Assembly (NCBI GenBank): GCA_014706295.1
Contig: JACSVZ010000016.1
Span: 7,855,168-7,919,167, forward strand
DNA: 64,000 nucleotides
Source of the DNA: Lycocorax pyrrhopterus obiensis
Taxonomy: Eukaryota; Chordata; Aves; Passeriformes; Paradisaeidae
Reading direction: 5' to 3'
Made by a program: the position numbers and the translations under genes. A model generated the notes under the pieces. It saw nothing but the letters and a program-made list of their open reading frames with translations. It was not told where the DNA came from and did not search any database. How positions within the stretch are numbered: the stretch's first letter is position 1; each line of letters begins with the position of its first letter. Shown in pieces: positions 12,062 to 24,672 of the stretch.

Positions 12062-15000
12062 AATCACTTGGACAAATTGAACTTTATAGATGAACACCTA
12101 ATCTTCGAGAATGTATAGAACACAGGTTATACAGGGGAAGTTTAAGAAAGATTTGTAAGTTAAAAAAAATGGGAGAGGAGAGGAAAATTATAAAGGAGTT
12201 GTCTTAACTTCAATTTCTGTAAAAGCTCTGAAAGCATTAGTCTGTTTTTGAGCTCAAAATGGCAAAGTCAAAGTCTTGATTAAAATATGTATTTGTGCTC
12301 ACTGAAAGCCAGCGTACTATACTTTGATAAGAATGAGTTGTTCATTCACCAAAAGAGGCAAAATTGGAAATCCTTCAGAACAGGACCTGACAATTATAAG
12401 AAATTGCACATAAATCACAAGTGGCAAACATCATATTGTCACAAGGGAACAAGTATTCCCACAATATACCACAGTAATACCATGCATGCAGTGCCGAGAG
12501 CCATGGTATATTTTGCAGCCCAGAAAAGCCATGAAATTTTTCTCCATTGTCCATATAGTTGGAAAGACTGTCTGCTGTGTCCAGGTCTGGGCACTCCGCT
12601 GAAGGGAAATAGAAATTGTTTGAACAAACTGAAAAGGAACTCAGCATAATTTTTACAGAAAAAAGGAAGAAAGGAAATAGGAATGTGTAGCATAAAGGGG
12701 GTGGTGTGAAAATGTTTTCCAGTGTAGTATGCAGAGACACAGGGAACTGATTCTTCCTATCTAGGATGGGTGAAATAAACAAACATGATCTTAAAATATA
12801 GTAAGGGAGAGATAAGTGAGACAAAGGAAAACTTCCTAGTGAAAAACTTTATGAAGCATTTGACTACATTGTTTTACCTCTCAAAGTGCTGCTTGTACCT
12901 ACAGTCTGTATTTCTGTTATGTGGATGAAGTAGTTATACATTGATATGTTCATAATTTTGTGGGTCTTTCAAATCCAAACTAAACCCCTGGGTCTCTTAC
13001 TCAGACTGTAAATTCAAATTCCCTAAAGGGCTCAGAACATATGTAGAGTATGTATAGTTTATATAGCCATCTTGTTTTACATCTTTTAAAATGTCTGAAC
13101 AGAAACTGTTCCCAGTCCAAAATCTGGATGCAAATATCCTGGAAATTTGTGGAGAGGATTTCAACCCTGTATTCAAACTTGAATTATGCATCCTAAATCC
13201 CTATCTGATTTGGAGCTATTTTGTGCAAGAAAGCATTTGAAATTAATTATTTTTTGCAGTTTTTAATTAGAAAAAGAATCTGACTGATTACATTCTCCCC
13301 TTCAATTAACTAAAATAATTTCACTTCTGGGCTTATACCTTGCATTCCAAATTGCAACTAAACGTGCATAGTAAAACCAGGTGGTAGGATCCCTAAAAAT
13401 GAAGGTTCAAAACAGGAATGTTCTGAGATTTTAAACTGCATGGGAATGAACAATAATGCTCTAATGTTTTAGAACAATCTAAGATTCTTTTTTCTCCTCT
13501 ATTTGCTCCCAGAAGAACACTTACTTTTATATAATGCACAAATACCAAGATTTGTGGTGGGAATACTTCACATCTACAAATGGCTGTTCCACTGGGATTT
13601 ATAGCACTGTTTTAGATTTCTGTTTCCTGCTTCAGATTTCTGATTCAGTTTCCTGAAGTTTCACCATCACACCAAATGCCTTTTCAGAAGAGTTCTGTTT
13701 TAGTACTTTTCTGATTATACACAGCTCTCTTTATATACCTCGATTGGATTACATTGAATCACACTGTCAAATTAATAGAAAAACATGGGCTAGTCATAGC
13801 AAAAACATATGTATATAAAAGGCAGCAAGTCATCAGCACATACTAAATATGATTTATTGTTTTAAAAAATAGTTTATATCAAATCTTCTTGCATCCTTTT
13901 TTAGAGGAGGAAGAGAGATGTTTCCATTAGTACTGATTGAAAGTCAAGTTGACATTGTCTGTGCCAAGAGAGAACCACAGAATCCTGTTTGACATCCATC
14001 TTTCATGGTCTAGTACCCTTCTTCTGTTTCCTCCTTAACATGTTTTGTTCTGTTTAAGATTCATTCAGTTTAAAGCAGGACTCTCAGTTTTTGTAGTTCA
14101 AAAAACCACAGTCATCATCTCTAGGTATTTCTGCAGATCCTCACATCCTCTGGTGCCTTGGTCATGCTGTCTCATTCTTCCCTACAGCTCTAAGTCAGTA
14201 CCTTTTCAGTCAGTTCACACAGCTAAAATTGCTGTCTAGATTCATCAGGTCACATCTTGGTTACCGTAAACCCCTTTTCTCTTGCCTGGAGAAACGCAGT
14301 CTTGCTTTCTGCATATCTGTATAAATTCATTTTTCTAGCTCATCCTTCAGACTTTGTATCTCTCCACTGATTTTTCATAGCATCAAAGAGAATTCACTTG
14401 TCCTCACTTTCAAGATTGTCACCTCGCCCAACTTATCCTCATTTGTTCACCCCAAACTATTTTATTCGTGAATCTGTTCATCCCTTCTCTGTCAATATGA
14501 CTGAAAACTTCATAAGTGTGTTTTGGCTTTGTCTCCTTGGGACATCATATTTGGGAGTTGCTCCCCAAGTAGTTCTGCAAACCATTCTTCAAACATCCCT
14601 CTCCCCTCAAGAGTATTTGTCAAACTCTGAACTTCCAGTAGTGAGAGCATTGCCTGATGTTAATCTGAATGATTTTTCCCTCTAGTCCTAGAGCCTGATG
14701 CTAGATAGTGGATGATTGTGTATTCACTAAGCCACCAACATTAAATCAGGCTTGTAGAATTTTTGGAAGCAAGGATTAATTTTTTTTCTTAGCTTGTAGA
14801 TCACTTGGTGATGTGTCTGGGCACTAGAATAATACAGAATATATTCAGTAGTGTTCTTGCATTATGATAATACAGCTATTATAATGAGTATGAGAAAAGA
14901 TCACTGAAATACTGGGCTTTCCATAGAGCGGTGTTTTTGTGTTTTTTTCCCTCAAAGCCTGCACCTTGTCATGTTTTGTATGACAGAGGGATGTTATGAT

Positions 15001-15502
15001 ATCTGTGCTGTACTGCTCTGGTCTCCTTGTTTTACTCTGGCTCAAAAATAGACAACCTGATCATAATGTCAATCAAACTGCTCTTCCTGCTAATTGTGTC
15101 AGTGTAATGATTTCAATTTAAAAAAAAATAGACAAAGAAAAGTTTGATGTAAGAACTTCTAAAACTGATTTGAAATTCTGTGCTCCACAGTGAGAGGTAT
15201 TGTTCATTACTGAACTGAGATGGAATAATTACACTGGAAGGTACCATGTGAAGCAGAGAACAGGTAGCATAGGTTGACATAGAATTGATGTCAGAAGATG
15301 TTAAGTCATCTTTATTTTTTTGGTGAATATCTGCTGGGAATGACGGAAACTGAGATTTGGGGAAATTATTGAGTATAAGTGGAAAGGTCAGGTTGGCTTT
15401 CACAGTATTACAGTCTGTGCTGCTCAGGATCAAGATTTTAAAAATCAGACTGTCCTAAACACAGCATGATTAAGCTTTGGATTTGGCCATTTTTTTCTTA
15501 GC
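12062..15502. other. AT-rich non-coding stretch
   Basis: No gene or mobile element is recognised. Open frames overlap on opposite strands at 12287-12824 (up to 149 codons), but none shows a domain, a signal sequence or flanking splice signals. The translated composition is that of random AT-rich DNA. Confidence 0.55.
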
Positions 15503-15594
15503 TTTCTGTTTGTTTGGGGGGTTTTTTGCTTGTTTGTTTTTGTTGCTGTTGTTGTTGTTTGGGGTTGGTTGGTTGGTTGGGTTTTTTTTTCCCC
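15503..15594. repeat. G/T-rich simple repeat with TTG and GGTT units
   Basis: The tract runs through TTTG units, a TTG triplet run near 15541-15560, four GGTT units near 15562-15580 and a final T run. It is almost free of A and C. The Phe/Leu/Gly-rich open frame across it reflects this composition only. Confidence 0.8.
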
Positions 15595-17507
15595 ATACCC
15601 AGGATACTTCTCTAAGATCACATCATTTTTTGCTTATCTGTCTTAAGAGAAGACAGAATCAGATGCAGTTGATTTACATATGAATTTCAGGAAAAAATAT
15701 GCAAGACTTTAGAAAATATAAAACAGGGAAACTATAGCAATTTTTTTTTTAAATTGCATTAATGAACATCAGAAACTCCTGAAGAGTTGGAAGAGTTGCA
15801 GGTTATAACCCTGCTTGAGGCACTTGTGCAGTTGAAACCCACTGAATTCAATTTATAAAAGAAGAAATATGTGGCATGAATTACATTTAGCTGGGTTTAT
15901 AAATGGCTCCCTGGTAAAAATAAGCATGTATCAATTGTTTAAGTAGTGCTTAAACAGTAACATAGAGAGGGTGCAGTAAATAATTTCAAAAATATTGTCC
16001 TTAAGCAAAAGTTATGGTTTAGTTTAGAAATTCATAGTAACACAGACATTTCATGCTGGATAAAAACAGGCAGTCCAATATCTTATCCCTAGAAGTGACC
16101 CAACCCAGATTTTTTCGAAGGGCCTATAGCAGACAGACACACTATGGCACATCTTCACACGTGTCTAAATCCTGATCTCACCAGTGAATTTGCTTCAGGG
16201 CTTAATCAGGTTTCAATCTTCCAAAATATATAGATTGTTCTCAGTTATAGCAACTGTAGATAATAGTCTGCTATGCACATATATGTTTGTAATAGTTTTG
16301 AATCTCAAGTGTTGTCTTCAGTAGCTTCTTGTAGTAGACGTTGCCATTCCATTTTATTTTCAGCATTCCCATAAATTCTTTCAGGTGTCCATTTGTTGTC
16401 ATACACACAGTAAACACCGATTTACTTTTGCTCAAACATTTCGGATTTATTTGGTTTATTTCTGTATCATGTAGACCCCCTGTGTCTTCACTGTTAAAGA
16501 GAATAAACCCAGAATATATCCGATACAAACAAAGCAAATGCAACCTAAAAAAGATAACGTAAACTTTGTAATGGTTCTCTTAAGGGATGCCAGGGTTGCA
16601 TGGAACATGTCATCTGTTTCAACAAGGTACATAATTATTTAAGACTCCCGAACTCTTAAGAAGTATTCACCTGCAGAAAAGCCTGTGTTCATTTAGCTGA
16701 GCTGTGGAAAATTCCTTTGACAGTTTCTGTTGGACATAACATAAATGTGCAAACGTGTGCTAAAGTCATTTGTTGTAGAGCTCTACAAATTATATATTTT
16801 CTTCTGTGCTTATCTGTTCCCAAGAAGTTTTCCTCTTTTTGTTTTGCCATCCAGTCTCCAAGCAATTTGATATTCCTCAGATTGCAACTGTCTTCATATA
16901 TCAGCTGACTTTCTAAACACCCTTACTAGGTTAGTTGTATGAAGCATTCCAAGGAAAATATAAGAGAGAGAAAGCAAAAACCTATCAATTTTTGCCACAT
17001 GCTGATGTAAAACAAAGCATGGGAATAATGGTCAGCCATAAATCTGGAAAAATAAAATTCAACTGAGATAACCTGGAGTAATTCAGAGAGTCTTTTTCAA
17101 AACCAGCTGAACTGATAGTTGTTCTCACAGTATGCACAGAGCTCTGTGTTGGGTTGGCAAGGTTCTAGCAATATGACACTTGTTTTTCTAGACAGAAACT
17201 AATTAACTCCTCACTGAGACTTAGGAGAAGTTTCGGATGATAAGCATTGGGACACTTGCTCCTAACAATAGTAATCCAAAGGGCCAAAGGCAGTGAACCA
17301 GAAAGTCAAAAGAGAGCTCATTTTCAGCACAGACTGGTCTCACCTAAGTGGTTGTAGCCTTCTATGATCAAATCTGCATTTTTGCCAGCTTTGGGAAGTG
17401 AGCAGCAGGCAAATTTAAGGTGCAGGTAGATAGCATTTGATCCAAGATGAGCTGATCCAGCAACTCCAGCTGCTCAGAGGAGTAGTTAGGCTCATTCTTG
17501 ATCTTAC
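15595..17507. other. Non-coding stretch upstream of the possible exon
   Basis: No exon or repeat family is identified. Small open frames on both strands at 16271-16562 overlap each other and are taken as chance. If the minus-strand exon at 17508-17616 is real, this would be the start of its first intron. Confidence 0.5.
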
Positions 17508-17616
17508 CATGGTCCCTGTTACAGTGCCACTCTGGCACACGTGTGGCCTCACAGTGAGATTCTTCAATCCACCCCATCAGCAGTGAAAAGATGATTAACT
17601 GTACTCCAAGGGTCAT
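17508..17616 (-). CDS. Possible first coding exon with signal-peptide-like leader (speculative)
   Basis: On the minus strand an ATG at 17616 (A at -3, acceptable start context) opens 36 codons plus one base, ending at a good donor (exon ...CATG, intron GTAAGA, GT at 17507-17506). Residues 3-16 form a hydrophobic core (L-G-V-Q-L-I-I-F-S-L-L-M-G-W), followed by an acidic and polar tail with cysteines at 22 and 32. A signal-peptide exon ending in phase 1 is common in vertebrate secreted and membrane proteins. Against this, the leader has no basic residue before the core, I recognise no family, the next exon is not visible, and the frame stays open past the donor to 17368, so openness alone proves nothing. 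No promoter was identified. It could equally be chance. Confidence 0.15.
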
Positions 17617-20600
17617 GTTCTTCCAACAGCAACAGTCTGCTTCAGCTTCCTTTGAAGGAAGAATAGAAAGCCCTGCTCTGACACCTTCTTCCGGCTGCTG
17701 ATCCCTGCCTCCAGTTTTGGTGTGTTTGCCTTTTGCACTGCTGGGGCAGGGACTGCCCACTTGTTCTGTTCTTCCACAGATGAGCAGAGAAGGCTGAAGG
17801 AGAGAAGTAAAGTAGGACCCCTGATGCAGCAGTTTTCAAATGCAGGTTTGTACCCTAGGTAGTCAAGGGAGACAAGCTGGGATAGGCAGGATAGGAGAGG
17901 GAGGCACAGAGAGACCAATATTCATCCTGCTCAAAACTCATCACTCCAGCTTTTTGTATGTTTGCCTCATTCCTCCCCTGAGGAGCCAGATGACCCCTTT
18001 TAACCCCTTCTATTCCACATTTTCATTGCCCCTTTCTTTGCACTCTCTCCCTGCCACAGTAGCAACCTTGATTCTTTTTTCCATTTGCAACGGAGAAGAT
18101 GTCTGGCAGTTCATGCATATATTGTTTGGTGAGACAAGCATTCTAAAACTCTACTAGCAACTATAATTCAGATCCATTCTTCTCTGAACTAATGCTTTGA
18201 GCTACATTAAAAAAAATATTATTTTAAAAAATTAAGGGTTTTGTTTTTCCCCTAATACTAAAATCTGATTAGGGTTCAATGTGACCCACTGTTTCCCAGT
18301 TTCTTCATGATAATCCATAAAATCAACAGTAAGAGAAAGAGACTTATTGTTTGTGTACGCTGCAGTTCTCCTTAAATCTCCAGTAAATTGGAGGATGAAT
18401 CACTCAGCTGAAATCAGGCAGTAATTTTGGTTTTTAAAAGACAGTGCCATTTCTATAGGTTATTTCATAAACTGCTCGACTGGATATAAATGAGTACCGT
18501 ACACCTGCAGTGTTTGCCATCAGTCCACATTCATCTCTTAGTTTCATACTGTTTTTCTATCTTTATGTCCCATTATTTTTGGCTTTGCTCTGTGAGCTAC
18601 TGCTTAGCCACTCTACATTATATATTTTTTCCTCAGTCATATCTGTTTACCCTGAAGATTGCTCAAGTGCTTCTGAAAGAATAAAACCAGGCATTGGTCC
18701 AAACTTCAACTAGTCTATAAACTAATCATAACTGTAAATATCACACATTTGGTGCAGCGAAGTACATATGACTAATGAGGTTTCAGCCTCTGCTGCAGGC
18801 GGTCTTGCAATGAATGTCTTATAATGTACCCAAGTATGTTGCTGCTTCCATCTGCTTTTCCTACCTTATTTTATTTCCTGCTATCAGTTAATTTTACAAT
18901 CCAGTCACAATTCCTACCTCTCGTTCTGAAATGGCAATGGCGTGTGATCTTGTGCCTTGTTACCCTCACCTGATTTCAGTGCCGGCTCCATTGTTTCTGC
19001 TTTCTGCCTCCGTGCTGCTCCCTTTTCCGCCGGCACTGTCAGCACCTTGGCACAGGTAACTAGAGCAGTCCTTCAGAGCTACAGGCTGTTTCCCTTCTCC
19101 AGATTTTGAGGTGCTTCCTTCATCAAAGTGCAGACGTGGTGGCAAACCTGGAAAGAGTGGAAACAGAGCCCCACAGGGACAGAGCTCTTTAGGCCTCAGA
19201 GCTTTCAGAACCCTGCTGGAGCTTGGTTAGAAGAAGCTGTTGGGGATGATAAGCAAGGAGCACCTTGAGCAGGAGACAATTTATCTCCATTGAGTCTGGA
19301 GAGAAGATAAGGAGGATATAGACTTGTCTCCGTAGGACATGTGTGCTCAATAGGAAATGTTGATACTCGTGCTCACCTCAACTGAAATAAATTGCAATTA
19401 ATCTTGTCTAGACTGAGTAATTAAAAACATAGTGAGACAAATCATTTATCCTATAAGTTGTCATCAAATCAGGAAATGTTTACACATAAAAGACCCCTTG
19501 ATGGGCTCTTCTAAATAGATTGGTAATTTTTTTCACATCTCTCCTTCAGCAACTGCTGAAGTACATCAATCAGTTTGGAGTGGAAGCAGGAGATGGCTAG
19601 ACCATATTTCCCTGAGGATCAAAGCCAGACTGTTGAATTCAGAGCAGCCAGGTTGCTCTCACTGAGAACTGGAGCTGTAAATATCAGATGACCTTTGCAG
19701 TCTATCTAAGCATGTATCTCTAAGCATGGTACAAGGAGATATGAAATAATTCCTAATCTTTTTACAGCTGTCATGGAGAAAGTCAGAGCTGCTGTGGTGT
19801 TTTACCTTCTGCTAGATTCCCAGTCTTTCACCTGCCTGTATTATGTGCCTCTGGTGTGTTGGCTGCACAACCATCGCAGTTTTAGAGAGTTCATATTTGT
19901 AACCACTCAAAGTGTGTAAGAAAGACTATTCAATAGTCCTCAAAGGAAATTGTAAGACTGCATAGATGGGCAATTGTCAGTGAAAAAAGTGAATGTGCCT
20001 TTTTAACTAGTCAAAATTATATCATGTAATTGAAAAAAAAATAGGTCACATTTAGTGCCAGAGAGGTGACAGCTTGGATCCAAAGAAGTTTCAGTCTAGC
20101 CCTCCAGGGCAATCTTGTGGATCTCCTCACAAAGTGCTTCCCTGCACAGTGCAGACATATAGTCTGTGTTGTATCCAGGCTTTATTTGGATTACTGAAAT
20201 GGAAGCACAAAAAGTTGATCACCTGCTTTGGTAGACCAGCTTGAGTTAATATTTGCCAGCCAATTTGCAAGACAACTTCAAGAGACAGAACAGTTCAGTG
20301 ATTTGGAAACAGATGAGATTTAGCAGAACGAGAACATTGTTCCCCACCTTCTAGTAAGTGATCATTCCTAGGAAAATTGAGGCTTCAGGTAGAGATCTTT
20401 GGGGAGAAACCAACTGTGAGGAAATGGATTCCTTTCTTACCACAGGAACTGCCACTTTTTCATATCTACTGTTGGCTGATGGTTGTCTTCATCTTTCATA
20501 AGTTTTTGTAGTTTTTGCTTATGGTTTAGCTGGCCTGAAAGTCTTGATCTTTTCTGTGAGTCTTGTTAACTTCCACTGAACTTCAGACACAGCTTGACAT

Positions 20601-21869
20601 GCCTAGCTGAATTCCATGTCCAGCCTCCACCTGGGCTGGAAATAAGAATCCAGGTTCTCCCGAAAAATCAAGACACTTGAGCAATATTTAAGATTCTCCT
20701 TAGAAACGTTCCTTTGTCTGAATTTCTGAATATGTGTACGTGCTTACCTCCAGTATACTTTTCAGGATAGCAGAAAAATACATGAGGACAGGTCAGTAGG
20801 ATAATTGTTACAGTGGGGAGTAACTCCAGAGGGGGAAAGGCAGGTCAGCTTCTTCAGGCACCGGCATAGCGGTGTCCTCAGACGGATTTAAGACAGTAGT
20901 TCCATTTCCTCATTGACCTCCCCATGAAAGGGGAAGAGTCCATCCCTGCCTGAGGATTCAGGAGTTATTGAGCAACTCCTCAGGGCAGCTGGTGAGAGAT
21001 GTCATTCAGGACTCTGTTGGCTGCAGAAGGATTTGGGACTCTGAAGGAATGTGAGGCATTTCACAACTCCAAACTGTAGCAAGGACTGCTGGCCTGCAGA
21101 GCAGGAACCCCTTTAGTGAACAGGGAAATTATGCCTTCTGGCCGAACAAGTTATCGGTTTTATACACATATCAACCTGACCTCAGCAAATCTTGCATTTC
21201 TGATAGTCTCTAGGTGAATGGCTGGAAACTGAGTGCTCATATATTCCATGTTTGCTGAGATAACTTTAATCAACATTCCAGCTGGAGAAAACAGCTCTTC
21301 CGGGCCTTTTAAAGCTGGTCCGTGATCAGCTGGAGCAAGCTTGATTATGTCCATGTAGCTCACCAGTGAATACTGATTGCAAGAGACACATAAAGCTGAG
21401 ATTTAAAGGCCAGCAGAAATCTGGAATCTCGAACATGGTAGATTGAACAGTACTTATGAAAAATATCATGTTTAGTATGTGATCAGTGAACCATGATCTC
21501 AGTGTGAAGGCTGAGAACATAATAATATGTGGTTCTGTTTCATTTTCTCTGTCCTGCATTGCAATGAAGAACAAAATTTCCCCAGATACCTCCTCACACA
21601 CTGAGAAAAAGTAAAAAATTATGATCAGTTTTTGCCCTGTTCGGCTGGAACTTTATTGCTGTGCTGGTTTGACAGAAGCCATTGGAAGAAGCTCGGCCTC
21701 CTCTTTCGTGTCAGTGGTGGCTTCTTTAGAGCAGCAGGATTCGATATGAGAGCAGAATATTCTGTACTGAATGTCAGGAGCAGTTGTTACCATTTGTTGG
21801 ATGTGAACTTAATGGATGAACAGCAGTGAGTTTATTTGCCAGAAATATCAAATGCTAACGAACAGCTTG
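17617..21869. other. Non-coding stretch, mixed composition
   Basis: No gene is recognised. A slightly GC-richer patch with several CpGs lies around 18940-19080 and contains a 9-bp inverted repeat (CAGTGCCGG at 18977-18985 and its complement at 19030-19038) around a 44-base loop. Short open frames at 17613-17918, 17840-18157 and 21160-21829 have no family resemblance. A weak CR1-like string near 19289 does not extend. Confidence 0.5.
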
Positions 21870-22160
21870 CTGTAGTCCTGGCCTTGGCTTCCATCATTAA
21901 CCTGATTAGACTAGAATTATCTGCAATGTTCTTGGATGCTCTTTCACTGGTATTAGAAGGTCATTAAACAATGGGCATATATTTTGCAAGCTCCACTGGG
22001 ATTTATTCTCATTTCAAACAGGTAAAGAAGGATTTTGTTTCATTTTGAAATGCAAATTTTTTATATGAGTTGGCAGATTCTCAGCTTCAAGCAGAGAGAG
22101 CCTGAATTGATTGGATTGCATTGCTAACATGTGAGTTGCTTTCAGTTTAATTGTAAAAGC
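21870..22160. promoter_or_regulatory. Candidate enhancer-like block with octamer and SOX motifs
   Basis: The block holds a perfect POU octamer ATGCAAAT at 22050-22057 and a SOX-type AACAATGG at 21967-21974, plus homeodomain-like GATTAGA and ATTA cores. It has no simple repeats and no long open frame. Dense developmental-factor motifs in repeat-free DNA are typical of conserved vertebrate non-coding elements. I infer this from texture only, because conservation could not be tested, and single motifs of this length occur by chance in AT-rich DNA. Confidence 0.25.
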
Positions 22161-23589
22161 TGTTGAAGGGTTGGGTGGATTGTGGGGTTTTTTTGTTAAA
22201 GTATGACCTTCACCCTTTAAAGATCACTTGAACATCATCTGTTTTGTTTTCCAGACATTTTGCTTGTTTTTAAAGACAAAGTGGTTTTGATCATAAGGGA
22301 AAATAATATGAATACCATCAAATACATGCTGTTCTGGTGTTTGTTATTTGCACAAACAACTATATTATAATAGTTGTTTAATTGACCATTGTCAAGAAGC
22401 TCAAAACTCACAATAGAAATATGTGTAGATGAACTGGAAGAAAATAGAAAGTGCTTGAAGACATTTTATAGCAAGTTACAGTGTTCAAGTTTTCATAAAG
22501 AGTTTTTAAATTCTAGGCAGGCACTTTCCCCCCTCTTGCTTGTAACAGATTCTGTCTAGATGTTTTATATCTTTGCCCCAATGCAAATATTGAATAATTG
22601 TTTCTCACAAATGAAAATGGGCTATTGTTCAAGTCTTAAATTTGGCACTTGCACGGCTATAGTTGGCCCTGTTGTATTATCAAATCTCAGCATTTTTGTT
22701 ATTTTTTGGCATTACTCTCCTTAACATTTCCAGGAATGAGAGATGAATTTTATCTCATCTTGGATTTTCTGACAAAGAGTTCTGTTAACTAAATCTTCTC
22801 CAGCAGACTCCCTGTTGTCCTGGATCAGTGCGTTTGTGGGGTGATGTGGTGCTCGGTTTATCCTGTAAAAATCCAAACATTGGCAAAAGATGTAAGCGGG
22901 GGGAGCAGCAGGTACAGGCCCAGATTTCTACGATGCGTTGTAGCAAATTACTTTCTGTGGGTCCTGGTAATTCTGTCCAGAACCTGTTGTGTTTAGAGAA
23001 GCAGGACTTCTCATCGTTGGTAACGCTGCCACATTCATGGGTGAGGCAGCTCTTCCGGAGCAAAGCTTAGGGAGAGGGGGCAGATAGAGTTCATCGTACA
23101 GGGATAGTGATTTTTGTGCTGTGAGACTAATGAGGTTATGCCTAGGAGCCTCAGACTGAAATAAGCTTACTTTTTCCTTAAAAAAAAAAATAAAATAAAA
23201 ATCAGCATTTGTCTGGCTCTGGCTGTGATGAGGGGTGTTGTGAGGTTATTTCCTCTCTTCATTATATAGGCAGCAGGACCCTATTTTTAGTGCTGAGAAA
23301 TATGGACAGACGCATATATTTAAACAAAAGTTTCCCCAGGAAACTCCCTTTTACTGCATAAATATTCTTATTAATTATTTTGCTACCTTCACTTGTGGAG
23401 ATTGAGCTATGAAGCCTAACCCACAATCCCAAGCTGCCTCTGAGCCAAGACCCCAGTAGTACCAAAACCTTCACTTCCTGCTTGACAGTGTTCGATATTT
23501 TTATATGGCTGTTAGTACAAAATACTGCAGAGTGCTGGGTATTAAAAATGGAGAGTAAATAAAATAGATGTTGAGATGAAGTTGAGTAA
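22161..23589. other. Non-coding stretch with one short inverted repeat
   Basis: There is no recognised gene. The region 22785-23070 is open on both strands (80 and 92 codons) because it is GC-richer and stop-poor; neither translation resembles a known family. An A-rich run lies near 23180-23200. The inverted repeat at 22354-22379 is listed separately. Confidence 0.5.
22354..22379. repeat. Perfect 10-bp inverted repeat
   Basis: Arms AAACAACTAT (22354-22363) and ATAGTTGTTT (22370-22379) flank a 6-base loop, ATTATA. It could form a small hairpin or a two-fold protein site. Function unknown. Confidence 0.5.
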
Positions 23590-23960
23590 TGTGATAGGTT
23601 TTGAAGAGACTATTATTAAAAAGCCTAAGAAATTCTAAATGACCTGTACTATTTTCATATTTAATTCAGTAAAAGAATTAATTATTCAGCAGTTGAGGAT
23701 GCTGTTTATTTTCCACTCTAGTGCACTGACATATCACAAAAGCCAGTGCTTTACTCCAAACCAACAGGGCCACTTATTCGTCTAAATAAATATATAATTC
23801 AGACAACTTAGTGAGTTGGATCTGGGCAATTAATGGATCAAGCATGTTTTGGGTCAAGTTTGACGACCTCATTCATGCTGGGTATTTGCTCTACAGCGCC
23901 AGCATTGATACTGAATCCACTGGGGCTGTAAATGAACAGAGCACTTCTCAGACTGTCACT
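23590..23960. promoter_or_regulatory. Candidate conserved non-coding block
   Basis: This repeat-free block has a TAATTA homeodomain core at 23679-23684, a second ATTAAT/GGATCA cluster near 23829-23840, and CACTGACA- and TTGACGACC-like strings. It has no long open frame and sits just upstream of the GC-rich patch at 23977. A regulatory role is inferred from motif texture only. Confidence 0.2.
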
Positions 23961-23976
23961 GGGTCATGAGTGTGGC

Positions 23977-24672
23977 TCATGTGAAGTGATGGTAGGAGCG
24001 TGGCTGCCTGCTCCAGCCCAGGACTCCCTCCTGCCTGGAGTCAGCCTGGGCACCTGGAGTCTCTACCCCGGCTAAGGGATGCTGCTGCTGCTTTGCTGTG
24101 TGCCCGTTCAACCAGCAGCAGAGCCGAGCATCCCCGGGCGCCCCAGGGACAGGGGCACAGCTCGCCGGGGATGCTGACAGGGTGTGCACAGGGTGCCACG
24201 GATGAGGTGTGGCTTTCCACAGCTCCTGTGTGTAGGACTCGTACAAAACACAAACTCAGGCAGTCAGGGCTCCTTCCCCCTTTTCAGATGGGGCAGAAGG
24301 GCACTGGTGGAAGCACACACACACTCTCTCACACTCATGGATCCCTCGGGTACCAGCACTTCCCGCCTTTTCCAGCTGCAGGCAGGACACACAGAGACAC
24401 GGGGTTTGTGCACTGGTTGTGTCGAGGCACAGAACCCAGCCGTGGCACACAGCAGTACCTAAAGACTGCCGAAGGAAAGAGCTCGTGCTGGGGATTTTTG
24501 GGATGCAGGGCCCGGGCAGGGCAGCAATAGAGCCCCTTTCTCTGGGGGCCTGGGTGCCAGACGGAGGTAGCTGGCAGGTCCTGGAGAGGGAGAGGGGCTG
24601 CAGTGTTTCATAGCTAATGAATAACCAACATATGCAACCGAGAGACAGTGTGAGGTGGGGGCCAAGAAGCAT
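23977..24672. other. GC-rich patch in AT-rich surroundings
   Basis: About 700 bases are clearly richer in G and C than the flanks, with several CpGs (for example CCCGGGCGCC near 24135). Overlapping open frames of 70-176 codons occur in at least four frames, as expected when stops are rare by composition, and none resembles a known protein. It could be a weak CpG island, a non-coding RNA exon or a GC-biased recombination patch. No core promoter motif is convincing. Confidence 0.35.

Noticed and set aside
12375..12824. 149-codon minus-strand open frame
   Set aside because: It overlaps a 120-codon frame on the other strand; neither has motifs or splice support.
17368..17760. Full 130-codon minus-strand frame as a gene
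   Set aside because: It begins at GTG, not ATG; only the ATG-to-donor part at 17508-17616 is worth testing.
19281..19330. Possible CR1 fragment ('gagtctggagagaag')
   Set aside because: Similarity is limited to a short string and does not continue in either direction.
24000..24530. 176-codon plus-strand open frame
   Set aside because: It lies in a GC-rich patch where several frames on both strands are open at once; no domain, signal or splice support.
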